Assembly: GCF_020520425.1 (NCBI RefSeq)
Contig: NC_079487.1
Location: forward strand, 104,380,141 to 104,444,140
DNA: 64,000 bases
Direction of reading: 5' to 3'
From: Spinacia oleracea
Lineage: Eukaryota; Streptophyta; Magnoliopsida; Caryophyllales; Amaranthaceae
The notes beneath the pieces are model-generated. The model did not search any database, had not been told where the DNA came from, and saw nothing but the letters and a program-made list of their open reading frames with translations. Shown here piece after piece: positions 23,607 to 33,978 of the stretch (its first letter is position 1; each line of letters opens with the position of its first letter). The translations under genes and the position numbers were made by a program.

Positions 23607-24944
23607 TGTTAGGTTATGATACATATGACATTTACATAGATCATGCGGAAACAACCATTAACCCAGGAAACATATTATTTACACATAATCATATAGCATA
23701 ATTAGATGCATACTCTTTGTTGCGTGCCCTCCCTAGCTGCGCCCGAACCGAACAAGAACAAGTCTTTTAGGACTCCAAGTGTCGTCCCTCCGTAGATAGT
23801 CCACAGCACGTCCGGATCCGCCTTAAGATTGACCAACTAGAATCGCCCTTAAGGTACTAGAAAATTCGGCACTTTTATGAGCAAGATGTGTTTTAATTTT
23901 CTCTCAAAAAAACTCACTTTTGAATACTTTGAAACTTGTATATAAATTATGACCCCTAGGCCTTTATTTATAGAGTTATGGAAAAGGAATCGTAATCCTA
24001 GTAGGATGCGAATTAATTGGAATTAGAATCCTACATGAATTCTATTTAATTAATTTATCCAATTAGGAATAGACATTTAATCATACACTGACTCTTGCTG
24101 ATTCAGGAATCACGCATGAGCACAAACTCACACACACACGGCAGCCACAAGGACTGCCCATGCGTGCGAGCTGTAGCCCACGCAGCAAGGCCCACGCATC
24201 CGTGGCCTTGGCGCGCGCTGGGCTTGTGGCGTGCGTGCTGGGCGACGGCCTGGCTTCGTGCTGGGCCTTCGTCCGGCAGGCCTCGTCCGATGCTAATTCG
24301 TACGATACGCTTCCGATTAAATTTCCATTTCCGGAATCTATTTCCGATACGAACAATATTTAATATTTCCGATTCCGGAATTAATTTCCGTTTCGAACAA
24401 ATATTTAATATTTCCGTTTCCGGAATTATTTTCCGATTCCGGCAATATTTCCGATTCTGACAATATTTCCGTTTCCGGCAATATTTCCGATTCTGGTAAT
24501 ATTTCCATTTCCAATAATATTTTCCGATACGTACCATGTTTCCGTTTCCGGTAACATCTACGACTTGGATAATATTCATATTTCCGATACGATCCATATT
24601 TCCGTTTCCGGCAATATCATCGTTTCCGGAGTATTCATTTCTTGCCTGTGACGATCTTAGCTCCCACTGAAACCAAGATCCGTCGGTTCCGAATATTCAT
24701 AGATGGAGTATTTAATGCCATTAAATACTTGATCCGTTTACGTACTATTTGTGTGACCCTACGGGTTCAGTCAAGAGTAAGCTGTGGATTAATATCATTA
24801 ATTCCACTTGAACTGAAGCGGCCTCTAGCTAGGCATTCAGCTCACTTGATCTCACTGAATTATTAACTTGTTAATTAATACTGAACCGCATTTATTAGAC
24901 TTAACATAGAATGCATACTTGGACCAAGGGCATTATTTCCTTCA
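23607..24944 (-). repeat. Copia 3' LTR
   Basis: 1338 bp, 3' LTR with respect to the minus-strand element. Holds a G+C-rich patch (about 24140-24290) and a degenerate array of TTTCCG/CCGGAA-type repeats (about 24310-24640). A plausible TATA/leader zone lies at 23940-24000 on the opposite side. Confidence 0.97.
24310..24640. repeat. Degenerate 'tatttccg(a/t)ttccggcaa' array in LTR
   Basis: Roughly 18-22-bp units containing TTTCCG and CCGGAA cores, each with small changes. The same array occurs at about 33340-33670 and, inverted, at 62870-63190 in the other LTRs. It is not coding, although long frames cross it. Confidence 0.8.
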
Positions 24945-24972
24945 GTCTCCCACTTGTCCTTAGGGACAAGTG
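24945..24972 (-). promoter_or_regulatory. Polypurine tract and adjacent hairpin
   Basis: On the minus strand GGGAGAC abuts the 3' LTR, as expected for the plus-strand primer. Immediately upstream is a perfect 9-bp inverted repeat, cacttgtcc (24951-24959) and ggacaagtg (24964-24972), with the 4-nt loop ttag. Confidence 0.6.
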
Positions 24973-25808
24973 TGCATTTCCTAATTCCTTTGTCGCTCGA
25001 TGCTTGCTCTTGAACATAAGGTAAGAGTTGTCATCCTTATTATGTCCAGAGGTGTTCCTCGGTTTCAGAGTTCAACTGATCAAATAAACAGATAATCATA
25101 GCCTATGATTCATCCGAGCACGGCCATGCATTTCACAGTTTCTAGCTCTCCGAGTGGCCTTGTACAACTTTTAAGCATCTCATCCCGATTTATGGGAGGA
25201 CAATCCCAATCTTGCGATCTTGAGATTAGACTTCGTTTGATAGGTGATTACCTGAGCGTTGCCTTTATAGCCTCCTTTTACGGTGCGACGGTTGGTCAAC
25301 GTCAAAGCAACCAGTTCTCAAACAAGTAATCTCAAATCACTCAGGTATTGAGGATTTAGTGTCTAATAATTTAATGAAATTTACTTATGACAGACTTTCA
25401 TCTCTTACAGTAAAGTTTCATAGGTCTTGTCCGATACTAGTCTTCCCAAAGTAAGTATCTATGCAAATGATTATGACATTGCCATGTCCACATAGTTCAA
25501 GAAACAGAACTACTAGTCATCTTGCATTCTAATCGTCTAACGTTTTCTATGCGTCCAATTTTATAGAAAACTCCGATTAGGGACCATTTTCAACCTTTGA
25601 CATTCAAGTTCACTTGATAGACATTTCTTAGTCACAGGACTGGTCCTGACAGTCTATCTTGAATATATCGTCAAGTTGAAGGGACTCATCATTTAATAAA
25701 CCACAAATTAAATGGAAAAATGAATTCCTTTCATTTATTGTGAATGATTAACCAATAATGTTTTACAAAGATTTAAACTCTAAAACTTTAAAACATTAAA
25801 CAGAGACA

Positions 25809-28800
25809 TCAAAGCCATTCTCCAATATGCTTGATTCCCATAGCTGCAGTGTGCGAGTTGTGCTTCGCTTGCGGCAGAGGTTTAGTTAATGGATCTGATA
25901 TGTTGTCATCAGTTCCAATTTTGCTTATCTCGACTTCTTTTCTTTCAACGAACTCTCGTAGAAGGTGAAATCTACGAAGTACATGCTTGACTCTCTGGTG
26001 GTGTCTAGGCTCTTTTGCCTGTGCAATAGCTCCGTTATTATCACAATACAGGGCTATTGGTCCTTTAATGGAGGGGACTACACCAAGTTCTCCTATGAAC
26101 TTCCTTAGCCATATAGCTTCCTTTGCTGCTTCATGTGCAGCAATGTACTCCGCTTCAGTTGTAGAATCCGCAATGGTGCTTTGCTTAGCACTTTTCCAGC
26201 TTACTGCTCCTCCGTTGAGGCAGAAGACAAACCCAGACTGTGATCTGAAATCATCTTTGTCGGTTTGGAAACTTGCGTCCGTATAGCCTTTAACAATTAA
26301 TTCATCATCTCCACCATAGACCAGGAAGTCATCTTTGTGCCTTTTCAGGTACTTCAGAATGTTCTTGGCAGCAGTCCAATGCGCCTCTCCTGGGTCTGAC
26401 TGGTATCTGCTCGTAGCACTGAGTGCGTACGCAACATCCGGGCGTGTACATATCATAGCATACATTATTGAACCAATCAATGATGCATATGGAATCCCAT
26501 TCATTCGTCTACGCTCATCAAGTGTTTTTGGGCACTGAGTCTTGCTTAGAGTCATTCCATGAGACATGGGTAGGTAGCCTCGCTTGGAGTCCGCCATCTT
26601 GAACCTATCAAGCACCTTATTGATATAAGTGCTTTGACTAAGTCCAATCATCCTTTTAGATCTATCTCTGTAAATCTTGATGCCCAATATGTACTGTGCT
26701 TCTCCTAGATCCTTCATCGAAAAACATTTCCCAAGCCAAATCTTGACAGAGTTCAACATAGGAATGTCATTTCCGATAAGCAATATGTCGTCGACATATA
26801 ATACTAGGAAAGCAATTTTGCTCCCACTGACCTTCTTGTATATACAAGATTCGTCCGCGTTCTTGATGAAACCAAAGTCACTGACTGCTTCATCAAAACG
26901 TATATTCCAGCTCCTGGATGCCTGCTTCAATCCGTAGATTGACTTCTTTAGCTTGCATACCTTTTTAGCATTCTTTGGATCCTCAAAACCTTCAGGCTGT
27001 GTCATAAACACAGTTTCTGTTAAAACGCCGTTTAAGAAAGCAGTTTTGACATCCATCTGCCATATTTCGTAATCGTAATATGCAGCGATTGCTAACATTA
27101 TTCGAATAGACTTTAGCATTGCAACTGGTGAAAAGGTTTCATCGTAATCCACACCGTGGACTTGCCTGTAACCTTTTGCAACCAATCTAGCTTTGAAAAC
27201 TTCAAGTTTCCCATCCTTGTCCTTTTTCAGTTTGAAAACCCATTTGCTTCCAATGGCTTGGTAGCCATCTGGCAAATCGACCAAATCCCATACTTGGTTT
27301 TCAGACATGGAGTCTAATTCAGATTGCATGGCTTCTTGCCATTGCTTGGAGCTAGGGCTCGTCATAGCTTGCTTGTAAGTCGCAGGTTCATCACTTTCAA
27401 GTAATAGAACGTCATAGCTCTCGTTCGTCAAAATACCTAAGTACCTTTCCGGTTGAGATCTATATCTTTGCGATCTACGCGGGGTAACATTTCTAGATTG
27501 ACCATGATTCTCACCAGATTCTTCTAAAGATCTCTGAGTTTCATCCTGAATGTCATCTTGAGCATTCTCTAGAGTTTGTTGTTCGACTCGAATTTCTTCG
27601 AGGTCTACTTTTCTCCCACTTGTCATTTTGGAAATGTGATCTTTCTCCAAAAAGACACCATCTCGAGCAACAAACACTTTGTTCTCAGATGTATTGTAGA
27701 AGTAATACCCCTTTGTTTCCTTTGGATAGCCCACAAGGATACATTTGTCAGATTTTGGATGAAGTTTGTCTGAAATTAATCGTTTGACGTATACTTCACA
27801 TCCCCAAATCTTAAGAAAAGACACATTTGGAGGTTTTCTAAACCATAATTCGTATGGAGTCTTTTCGACAGCTTTAGACGGAGCTCTGTTTATAGTGAGT
27901 GCAGCTGTATTTAGTGCATGTCCCCAAAATTCTAATGGAAGTTCGGCCTGACCCATCATTGACCTGACCATGTCTAGCAAGGTTCTGTTCCTCCGTTCTG
28001 ACACACCGTTCCATTGTGGTGTTCCAGGAGGAGTCAATTTTGATAGAATTCCACATTCTTTCAGATGGTCATCAAATTCATAGCTCAGATATTCACCGCC
28101 TCTATCAGACCGCAGTGCCTTGATCTTCTTGCCTAATTGATTCTCTACTTCACTCTGAAATTCCTTGAATTTGTCAAAGGATTCAGACTTATGCTTCATT
28201 AGGTAGACATAACCATACCTACTGAAGTCATCAGTGAAAGTGATAAAGTAGCTGAAACCACCTCTAGCATTTGTACTCATTGGTCCACATACATCTGTAT
28301 GGATTAAACCCAATAGTTCATTTGCTCTTTCTCCAACTTTAGAGAAAGGTTGCTTTGTCATTTTGCCAAGTAAACATGATTCGCATTTACCATAATCCTC
28401 TAAGTCAAATGGTTCTAGAATTCCTTCTCTTTGAAGTCTTTCTAAGCGTTTCAAGTTTATATGGCCTAATCGACAATGCCACAGATAGGTGAGATCTGAA
28501 TCATCCTTTTTGGCCTTTTTGGTATTTATGTTATATACTTGTTTGTCGTGATCTAATAAATAAAGTCCATTGACTAATCTAGCAGATCCATAAAACATCT
28601 CTTTAAAATAAAACGAACAACTATTGTCTTTTATTATAAAGGAAAATCCCTTAGCATCTAAGCAAGAAACCGAAATGATGTTTTTAGTAAGACTTGGAAC
28701 ATGGAAACATTCTTCCAGTTCCAAAACTAGCCCGGAGGGCAACGACAAATAGTAAGTTCCTACAGCTAATGCAGCAATCCGTGCTCCATTTCCCACTCGT

Positions 28801-29774
28801 AGGTCGACTTCACCCTTGCTTAACTTTCTACTTCTTCTTAGTCCCTGTGGATTGGAACATAAGTGTGAGCCACAACCTGTATCTAATACCCAAGAAGTTG
28901 AATTAGCAAGTATACAGTCTATAACGAAAATACCTGAAGATGGAACGACTGTTCCGTTCTTCTGATCTTCCTTTAGCTTCAAGCAATCTCTCTTCCAATG
29001 CCCCTTCTTCTTGCAGTAGAAGCATTCGGATTCAGAAGTGGGTTGACTGACCTTCCTCTTTGCAGATTTGGCGCCAGTTTGCTTAGTTGGGCTGGCCTTG
29101 TTGCCACCTTTCTTAGCATTCCTCTTCTTTCCAGATTTCTTGAACTTGCCCCCACGCACCATAAGCACATCCTGCTTATCACTTTTGAGCGTCTTTTCAG
29201 CGGTCTTCAGCATACCGTGAAGCTCAGTGAGCGTTTTGTCCAGACTATTCATACTGTAGTTCAGTTTGAACTGATCATACCCGCTATGAAGAGAATGGAG
29301 GATGGTGTCTATAGCCATTTCCTGAGAAAATTGCTGATCCAGCCGACTCATATTCTCAATGAGTCCAATCATTTTGAGAACATGTGGACTTACGGGCTCG
29401 CCTTTCTTAAGCTTGGTCTCAAGAATTTGCCTATGAGTCTCGAATCTTTCGACTCGAGCCAGATCTTGGAACATGTTCTTTAACTCACTGATGATTGTGA
29501 AAGCATCTGAGTTGATGAACGTTTTCTGCAGATCCGCACTCATAGTGGCGAGCATTAGACATTTCACATCCTTGTTGGCATCAATCCAACGATTGAGGGC
29601 TGCCTGAGTGATCCCGTCGCCTGGAGCTTCGGGCATCGCCTCATCTAGGACATACTCCTTTTCTTCCTGCATAAGAACTATTTGCAAGTTCCTTTGCCAG
29701 TCAAGGAAGTTTTTCCCGTTCAACTTCTCCTTTTCGAGAATTGATCGAATGTTGAATGAATTGCTGTTTGCCAT
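25809..29774 (-). CDS. Copia gag-pol polyprotein, intact
   Basis: Starting at the ATG at 29774 (MANSNSFNIRSILEKEKLNG) the frame is open for about 1321 codons to a TGA at 25809-25811. An upstream in-frame start would add 31 residues (MNYACMLEF...); I prefer the inner Met because gag similarity starts there. Order: gag, CCHC knuckle CFYCKKKGHWKRDC (about residue 250), protease VLDTGCGSHLCSN (about 297), integrase HHCC (WHCRLGH...CESC, about 430-470) and D-D-E core (HTDVCGP, FTDDFSRYG, GTPQWNGVSERRNR, about 500-590), RT (KARLVAKGYRQ, MDVKTAFLNG, LYVDDILLIG with YVDD at about 995), RNase H (GYTDASF, TTEAEYIAAHEA, YCDNNGAI). All key residues are present, so the element looks coding-competent. Confidence 0.96.
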   Translation of the reverse strand: MANSNSFNIRSILEKEKLNGKNFLDWQRNLQIVLMQEEKEYVLDEAMPEAPGDGITQAALNRWIDANKDVKCLMLATMSADLQKTFINSDAFTIISELKNMFQDLARVERFETHRQILETKLKKGEPVSPHVLKMIGLIENMSRLDQQFSQEMAIDTILHSLHSGYDQFKLNYSMNSLDKTLTELHGMLKTAEKTLKSDKQDVLMVRGGKFKKSGKKRNAKKGGNKASPTKQTGAKSAKRKVSQPTSESECFYCKKKGHWKRDCLKLKEDQKNGTVVPSSGIFVIDCILANSTSWVLDTGCGSHLCSNPQGLRRSRKLSKGEVDLRVGNGARIAALAVGTYYLSLPSGLVLELEECFHVPSLTKNIISVSCLDAKGFSFIIKDNSCSFYFKEMFYGSARLVNGLYLLDHDKQVYNINTKKAKKDDSDLTYLWHCRLGHINLKRLERLQREGILEPFDLEDYGKCESCLLGKMTKQPFSKVGERANELLGLIHTDVCGPMSTNARGGFSYFITFTDDFSRYGYVYLMKHKSESFDKFKEFQSEVENQLGKKIKALRSDRGGEYLSYEFDDHLKECGILSKLTPPGTPQWNGVSERRNRTLLDMVRSMMGQAELPLEFWGHALNTAALTINRAPSKAVEKTPYELWFRKPPNVSFLKIWGCEVYVKRLISDKLHPKSDKCILVGYPKETKGYYFYNTSENKVFVARDGVFLEKDHISKMTSGRKVDLEEIRVEQQTLENAQDDIQDETQRSLEESGENHGQSRNVTPRRSQRYRSQPERYLGILTNESYDVLLLESDEPATYKQAMTSPSSKQWQEAMQSELDSMSENQVWDLVDLPDGYQAIGSKWVFKLKKDKDGKLEVFKARLVAKGYRQVHGVDYDETFSPVAMLKSIRIMLAIAAYYDYEIWQMDVKTAFLNGVLTETVFMTQPEGFEDPKNAKKVCKLKKSIYGLKQASRSWNIRFDEAVSDFGFIKNADESCIYKKVSGSKIAFLVLYVDDILLIGNDIPMLNSVKIWLGKCFSMKDLGEAQYILGIKIYRDRSKRMIGLSQSTYINKVLDRFKMADSKRGYLPMSHGMTLSKTQCPKTLDERRRMNGIPYASLIGSIMYAMICTRPDVAYALSATSRYQSDPGEAHWTAAKNILKYLKRHKDDFLVYGGDDELIVKGYTDASFQTDKDDFRSQSGFVFCLNGGAVSWKSAKQSTIADSTTEAEYIAAHEAAKEAIWLRKFIGELGVVPSIKGPIALYCDNNGAIAQAKEPRHHQRVKHVLRRFHLLREFVERKEVEISKIGTDDNISDPLTKPLPQAKHNSHTAAMGIKHIGEWL

Positions 29775-32620
29775 ATTAAAAACTACAATTGAAAAGAATA
29801 AACAAATAAATAACCATTCACAGTTTCTCTTAATAAACTTAAATTCTAGCATACACGCATAATTCAATGTTTATTAAGCATTTTATTCAAGTTATGTGTT
29901 CCGGCAGGTGTGAATAAAATGATTCCAAGATCCTAAAATCATTGAAGAACTAAGCACAGTTTGTCGACTTAATCCTAGAACATCTTAGGTAAGCAAAAGC
30001 CTTTTGCTAATAGTCTAGAAACTATTCTTGGTTGATAGGTACGTCTAAGAACTTATTAGGTAAACCTATCGAATTTGCCACGACATAAAAGGACTCCTTA
30101 CTTATATCGTTGAGTTTCACCAAAACTAACATGTACTCACAATTATTTGTGTACCTTGCCCCTTTAGGACCAATAAGTAACACCTCGCTGAGCGAAAACT
30201 ATTACTAGATTGATGTAAAGGATATCCAAGCAAGTGTATATTTTGGCATGGCACCTTTTAACTCAATTTTCAAGTTTGGAACTTAAGGCTCTTACTATGT
30301 TGGTTAGATTTTAAGTGAACTAAAATCCTTAATCATGCAACATAATCAAGCTTTTGATCTCATGCATTTTAAGACATATTTAAAGCAATAAATAACTTAA
30401 AACATGCATAAGATATTTGTGATCTAGTATGGCCCGACTTCATCTTGAAGCTTTGACTTCAAAGTCCGTCTTGAAAATCTCCGTGGGAGGCACCATTTTC
30501 TTCAAATAGGATAAGCTATAACTAATTACAACTATTTGATGGTACGCAGACCATATTTGAATTGAAAAATAACTTTGGTGCTTTAGACCAATTACATTCA
30601 AATTAATGGTACGCAGACCATATTTTCTATCCTATTTGGGCCATACTAGTCACTTCATAACCTGCAAAACAGTACATATACAATATATACCATTCACCCA
30701 TTCATTATCATGAATGGCCCACATAGCTGGTTAGTAAAACACATTATGCATCACGTAAACATTTGCAGCAATTAATCAAGGTCACCAATAATCTACCAAT
30801 TATTCAGTCCTTATTAATTCTAATCGAAGTGTTTTAACCTTAAGGATTTGTAGACCTAATCAAGAGTTTATGACTAAAAAGCGCTCCCACTCAAACCAAT
30901 AAATTCATATGCTTTACTAATTTTAAACATAAAATTGTATTTCTAGTCTAACCGGAAACATACAAATTTAATTAAAATTTAAAGCTCATATAAATTTATA
31001 ATTGAATCCAAAAATTTAATTTAATTTCAGTCGCATTTAAATTAATTCATGATTTTAATTTTAGTAAAATAATTAGAATAAATTCCATTTATTATAATTA
31101 TAATATTCAAAATTAAAATCCAAGAAATTAATTCAAATTATTAATTTTAAAATTAATTAAAATTACGTGAACTGAAATTTTCAAATTAAACATTCAAAAC
31201 GATCTAATCGTAACGCAAACACCCTACGCGTTGCACGCCCATGGGCCGTACGCACACAGCCATTGCTGGCCATGTGCGCGCAGCCCATGCGCTCGTAGCA
31301 TAGCTGCTGCTGTCCCAACGCAAGCCTCCGCACAGCGCCCCATCGCACGCGAGCTATCGCTCGCAGTGCGCGCGCGAGATCGCTCGCTGGGCGCGCTGGC
31401 TCGCTCGCTGGCGCGCGAGATCGCTCGCTGGCGCGCGAGATCGCTCGCTGGCGCGCGAGATCGCTCGCTGCGCGCGCGCGATCGCTCGCTGCGCGCGCGC
31501 GAGCCATCGCTCGCTGGTGCGCGACATCGCTCGCTGGGCGGGCGACATCGCGCGCTGTGCGCGCGAGTGATGCTGTGCGCAGCGCTCGTGGCACGCGAGC
31601 TTGCGCTCGCTGCGCGCGAGGCTGCGCGCACTTGTGCGAGGCAGCGCGCGTTGTGGCGCAGCTCGCTTGCTGCCCACACGCGACTGCCTTGGCTCGCCCC
31701 TCGCCCATGCCCATACGTTCATTGCTCGTGGCACACGACACAAGGCAGGGCTGCTGCCTTGCGCTCGTGCACTACGCCCTTGCTCATTGCATTCGTGCCG
31801 CACGGGCGACGAGCTCCCTTGCTCGTCGTCGCATGCCCGCATTATACAACACCCCTTAAGGGTAACACGAAGCGTCCATTGCTTCGTGCGTGCAAGTTAT
31901 TTGAACGAATCGCATAAAAATTTAAAATTTATATTTAAAATTAATGACAAATTAATAAATATTATTAATTTCATAATTTTAGGGCGAAAAATCGAAAATT
32001 TATTATCCAATTGATTTCCGATTGATATGGATTCAAGTCTAGGTCATAAAAATTTAAAATTTATCGTAAATTTACAATTTTTATGGTGGTTTTTAATCAT
32101 AGGTTTCTAATTAAATTACAATTAATTATGAAAATCAAATTAATTCTAAATTATTCTAATTTTCAACAAATTAATCATAATTACAAATTAGATTGCATAA
32201 TTAACAAGACTAGGCATTCAAACTTGTTAAACATATGCAGTAGGTCAATCAAAAATTCAAGATTTATCAACAGGAATCGCAAATATTTAATTTAACATCT
32301 TAAATTTACGAAATTTTGCATCCGAAAAATTAAAACCTTCGAAAAGTCATAGTTAGGCTTCGAATTTGAGAATTCTGGGTTCGGCAGAAAAATACTATTT
32401 TTGTCAAAATTTTAGAATGCCTTTTACATGCGGAATTGACACAAAAATCACTCAATTCGGATGAGTAATGAAGAAACTGCCGAAAAACTGCGTACATATA
32501 ATTAAATAAACGCAATTTGCAATTAATTAACAATTACGAAAATTAATCACCCCTTTTAATTCTTGCAAATTTGTAATATTTAACCATGTTCATGCAATTT
32601 AGATTATGAAAATAATAAGG
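29775..32620 (-). other. Long untranslated leader of the copia element
   Basis: About 2.85 kb separates the primer-binding site from gag, unusually long. The right part (31930-32620) and left part (29870-31200) are A+T-rich; between them lies a sharply bounded G+C-rich block at 31200-31850. No ORF here looks real. Confidence 0.7.
31200..31860. repeat. G+C-rich block with 20-bp tandem repeat in copia leader
   Basis: Core array at about 31370-31545 made of the 20-bp unit tcgctcgctggcgcgcgaga and variants, around eight copies. Flanking sequence is rich in gcgc, tcgctcg and gcacgcgag. Overlapping Ala/Arg/Ser-rich frames occur in several frames and strands, as expected from CpG-rich repeats, so none is called as a gene. 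Confidence 0.85.
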
Positions 32621-32634
32621 GGCTCGTGATACCA
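32621..32634 (-). promoter_or_regulatory. Copia primer-binding site
   Basis: Minus strand TGGTATCACGAGCC, one base from the 5' LTR. It matches the complement of plant initiator-Met tRNA (TGGTATCAGAGCC) with one extra C. The same sequence follows the LTR at 62558-63934. Confidence 0.8.
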
Positions 32635-32635
32635 C

Positions 32636-33973
32636 TGTTAGGTTATGATACATATGACATTTACATAGATCATGCGGAAACAACCATTAACCCAGGAAAC
32701 ATATTATTTACACATAATCATATAGCATAATTAGATGCATACTCTTTGTTGCGTGCCCTCCCTAGCTGCGCCCGAACCGAACAAGAACAAGTCTTTTAGG
32801 ACTCCAAGTGTCGTCCCTCCGTAGATAGTCCACAGCACGTCCGGATCCGCCTTAAGATTGACCAACTAGAATCGCCCTTAAGGTACTAGAAAATTCGGCA
32901 CTTTTATGAGCAAGATGTGTTTTAATTTTCTCTCAAAAAAACTCACTTTTGAATACTTTGAAACTTGTATATAAATTATGACCCCTAGGCCTTTATTTAT
33001 AGAGTTATGGAAAAGGAATCGTAATCCTAGTAGGATGCGAATTAATTGGAATTAGAATCCTACATGAATTCTATTTAATTAATTTATCCAATTAGGAATA
33101 GACATTTAATCATACACTGACTCTTGCTGATTCAGGAATCACGCATGAGCACAAACTCACACACACACGGCAGCCACAAGGACTGCCCATGCGTGCGAGC
33201 TGTAGCCCACGCAGCAAGGCCCACGCATCCGTGGCCTTGGCGCGCGCTGGGCTTGTGGCGTGCGTGCTGGGCGACGGCCTGGCTTCGTGCTGGGCCTTCG
33301 TCCGGCAGGCCTCGTCCGATGCTAATTCGTACGATACGCTTCCGATTAAATTTCCATTTCCGGAATCTATTTCCGATACGAACAATATTTAATATTTCCG
33401 ATTCCGGAATTAATTTCCGTTTCGAACAAATATTTAATATTTCCTTTTCCGGAATTATTTTCCGATTCCGGCAATATTTCCGATTCTGACAATATTTCCG
33501 TTTCCGGCAATATTTCCGATTCTGGTAATATTTCCATTTCCAATAATATTTTCCGATACGTACCATGTTTCCGTTTCCGGTAACATCTACGACTTGGATA
33601 ATATTCATATTTCCGATACGATCCATATTTCCGTTTCCGGCAATATCATCGTTTCCGGAGTATTCATTTCTTGCCTGTGACGATCTTAGCTCCCACTGAA
33701 ACCAAGATCCGTCGGTTCCGAATATTCATAGATGGAGTATTTAATGCCATTAAATACTTGATCCGTTTACGTACTATTTGTGTGACCCTACGGGTTCAGT
33801 CAAGAGTAAGCTGTGGATTAATATCATTAATTCCACTTGAACTGAAGCGGCCTCTAGCTAGGCATTCAGCTCACTTGATCTCACTGAATTATTAACTTGT
33901 TAATTAATACTGAACCGCATTTATTAGACTTAACATAGAATGCATACTTGGACCAAGGGCATTATTTCCTTCA
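32636..33973 (-). repeat. Copia 5' LTR
   Basis: 1338 bp, same length as the 3' LTR and, as far as I can read, identical except for one g-to-t difference at about 33445. Confidence 0.97.
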
Positions 33974-33978
33974 CTTCC
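33974..33978. repeat. Copia target-site duplication, right copy
   Basis: cttcc, matches 23602-23606. Confidence 0.85.

Larger units (their letters stand above)
23607..33973 (-). mobile_element. Complete Ty1/copia LTR retrotransposon, about 10.4 kb, very young
   Basis: Two 1338-bp LTRs (TG...CA on the plus strand as TGTTAGG...CCTTCA) flank a single long polyprotein frame on the minus strand. The 5-bp duplication cttcc confirms insertion into LINE ORF2. Next to the 5' LTR lies a primer-binding site resembling initiator-Met tRNA; next to the 3' LTR a purine tract (GGGAGAC on the minus strand). I found one difference between the LTRs (g at about 24416, t at about 33445). The gag-pol order places integrase before RT, so it is copia. 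The lineage (Tork/TAR/Angela-like) is not certain. Confidence 0.97.

Noticed and set aside
24081..24597. Frames of 90-164 codons in the LTRs (also 33110-33626 and 62904-63464)
   Set aside because: They cross the TTTCCG repeat array and G+C-rich patch of the LTR, overlap one another in different frames, and have no recognisable domain.
31181..32014. Overlapping Ala/Arg/Ser-rich frames in the copia leader
   Set aside because: They occur in several frames on both strands over CpG-rich tandem repeats, with no domain or consistent start; produced by composition.
33904..33973. C-terminal residues of the LINE endonuclease frame (NNALGPSM...) and the first residues of the RT frame (MFPHDLCK...)
   Set aside because: Both are read from the copia LTR, not from the LINE.
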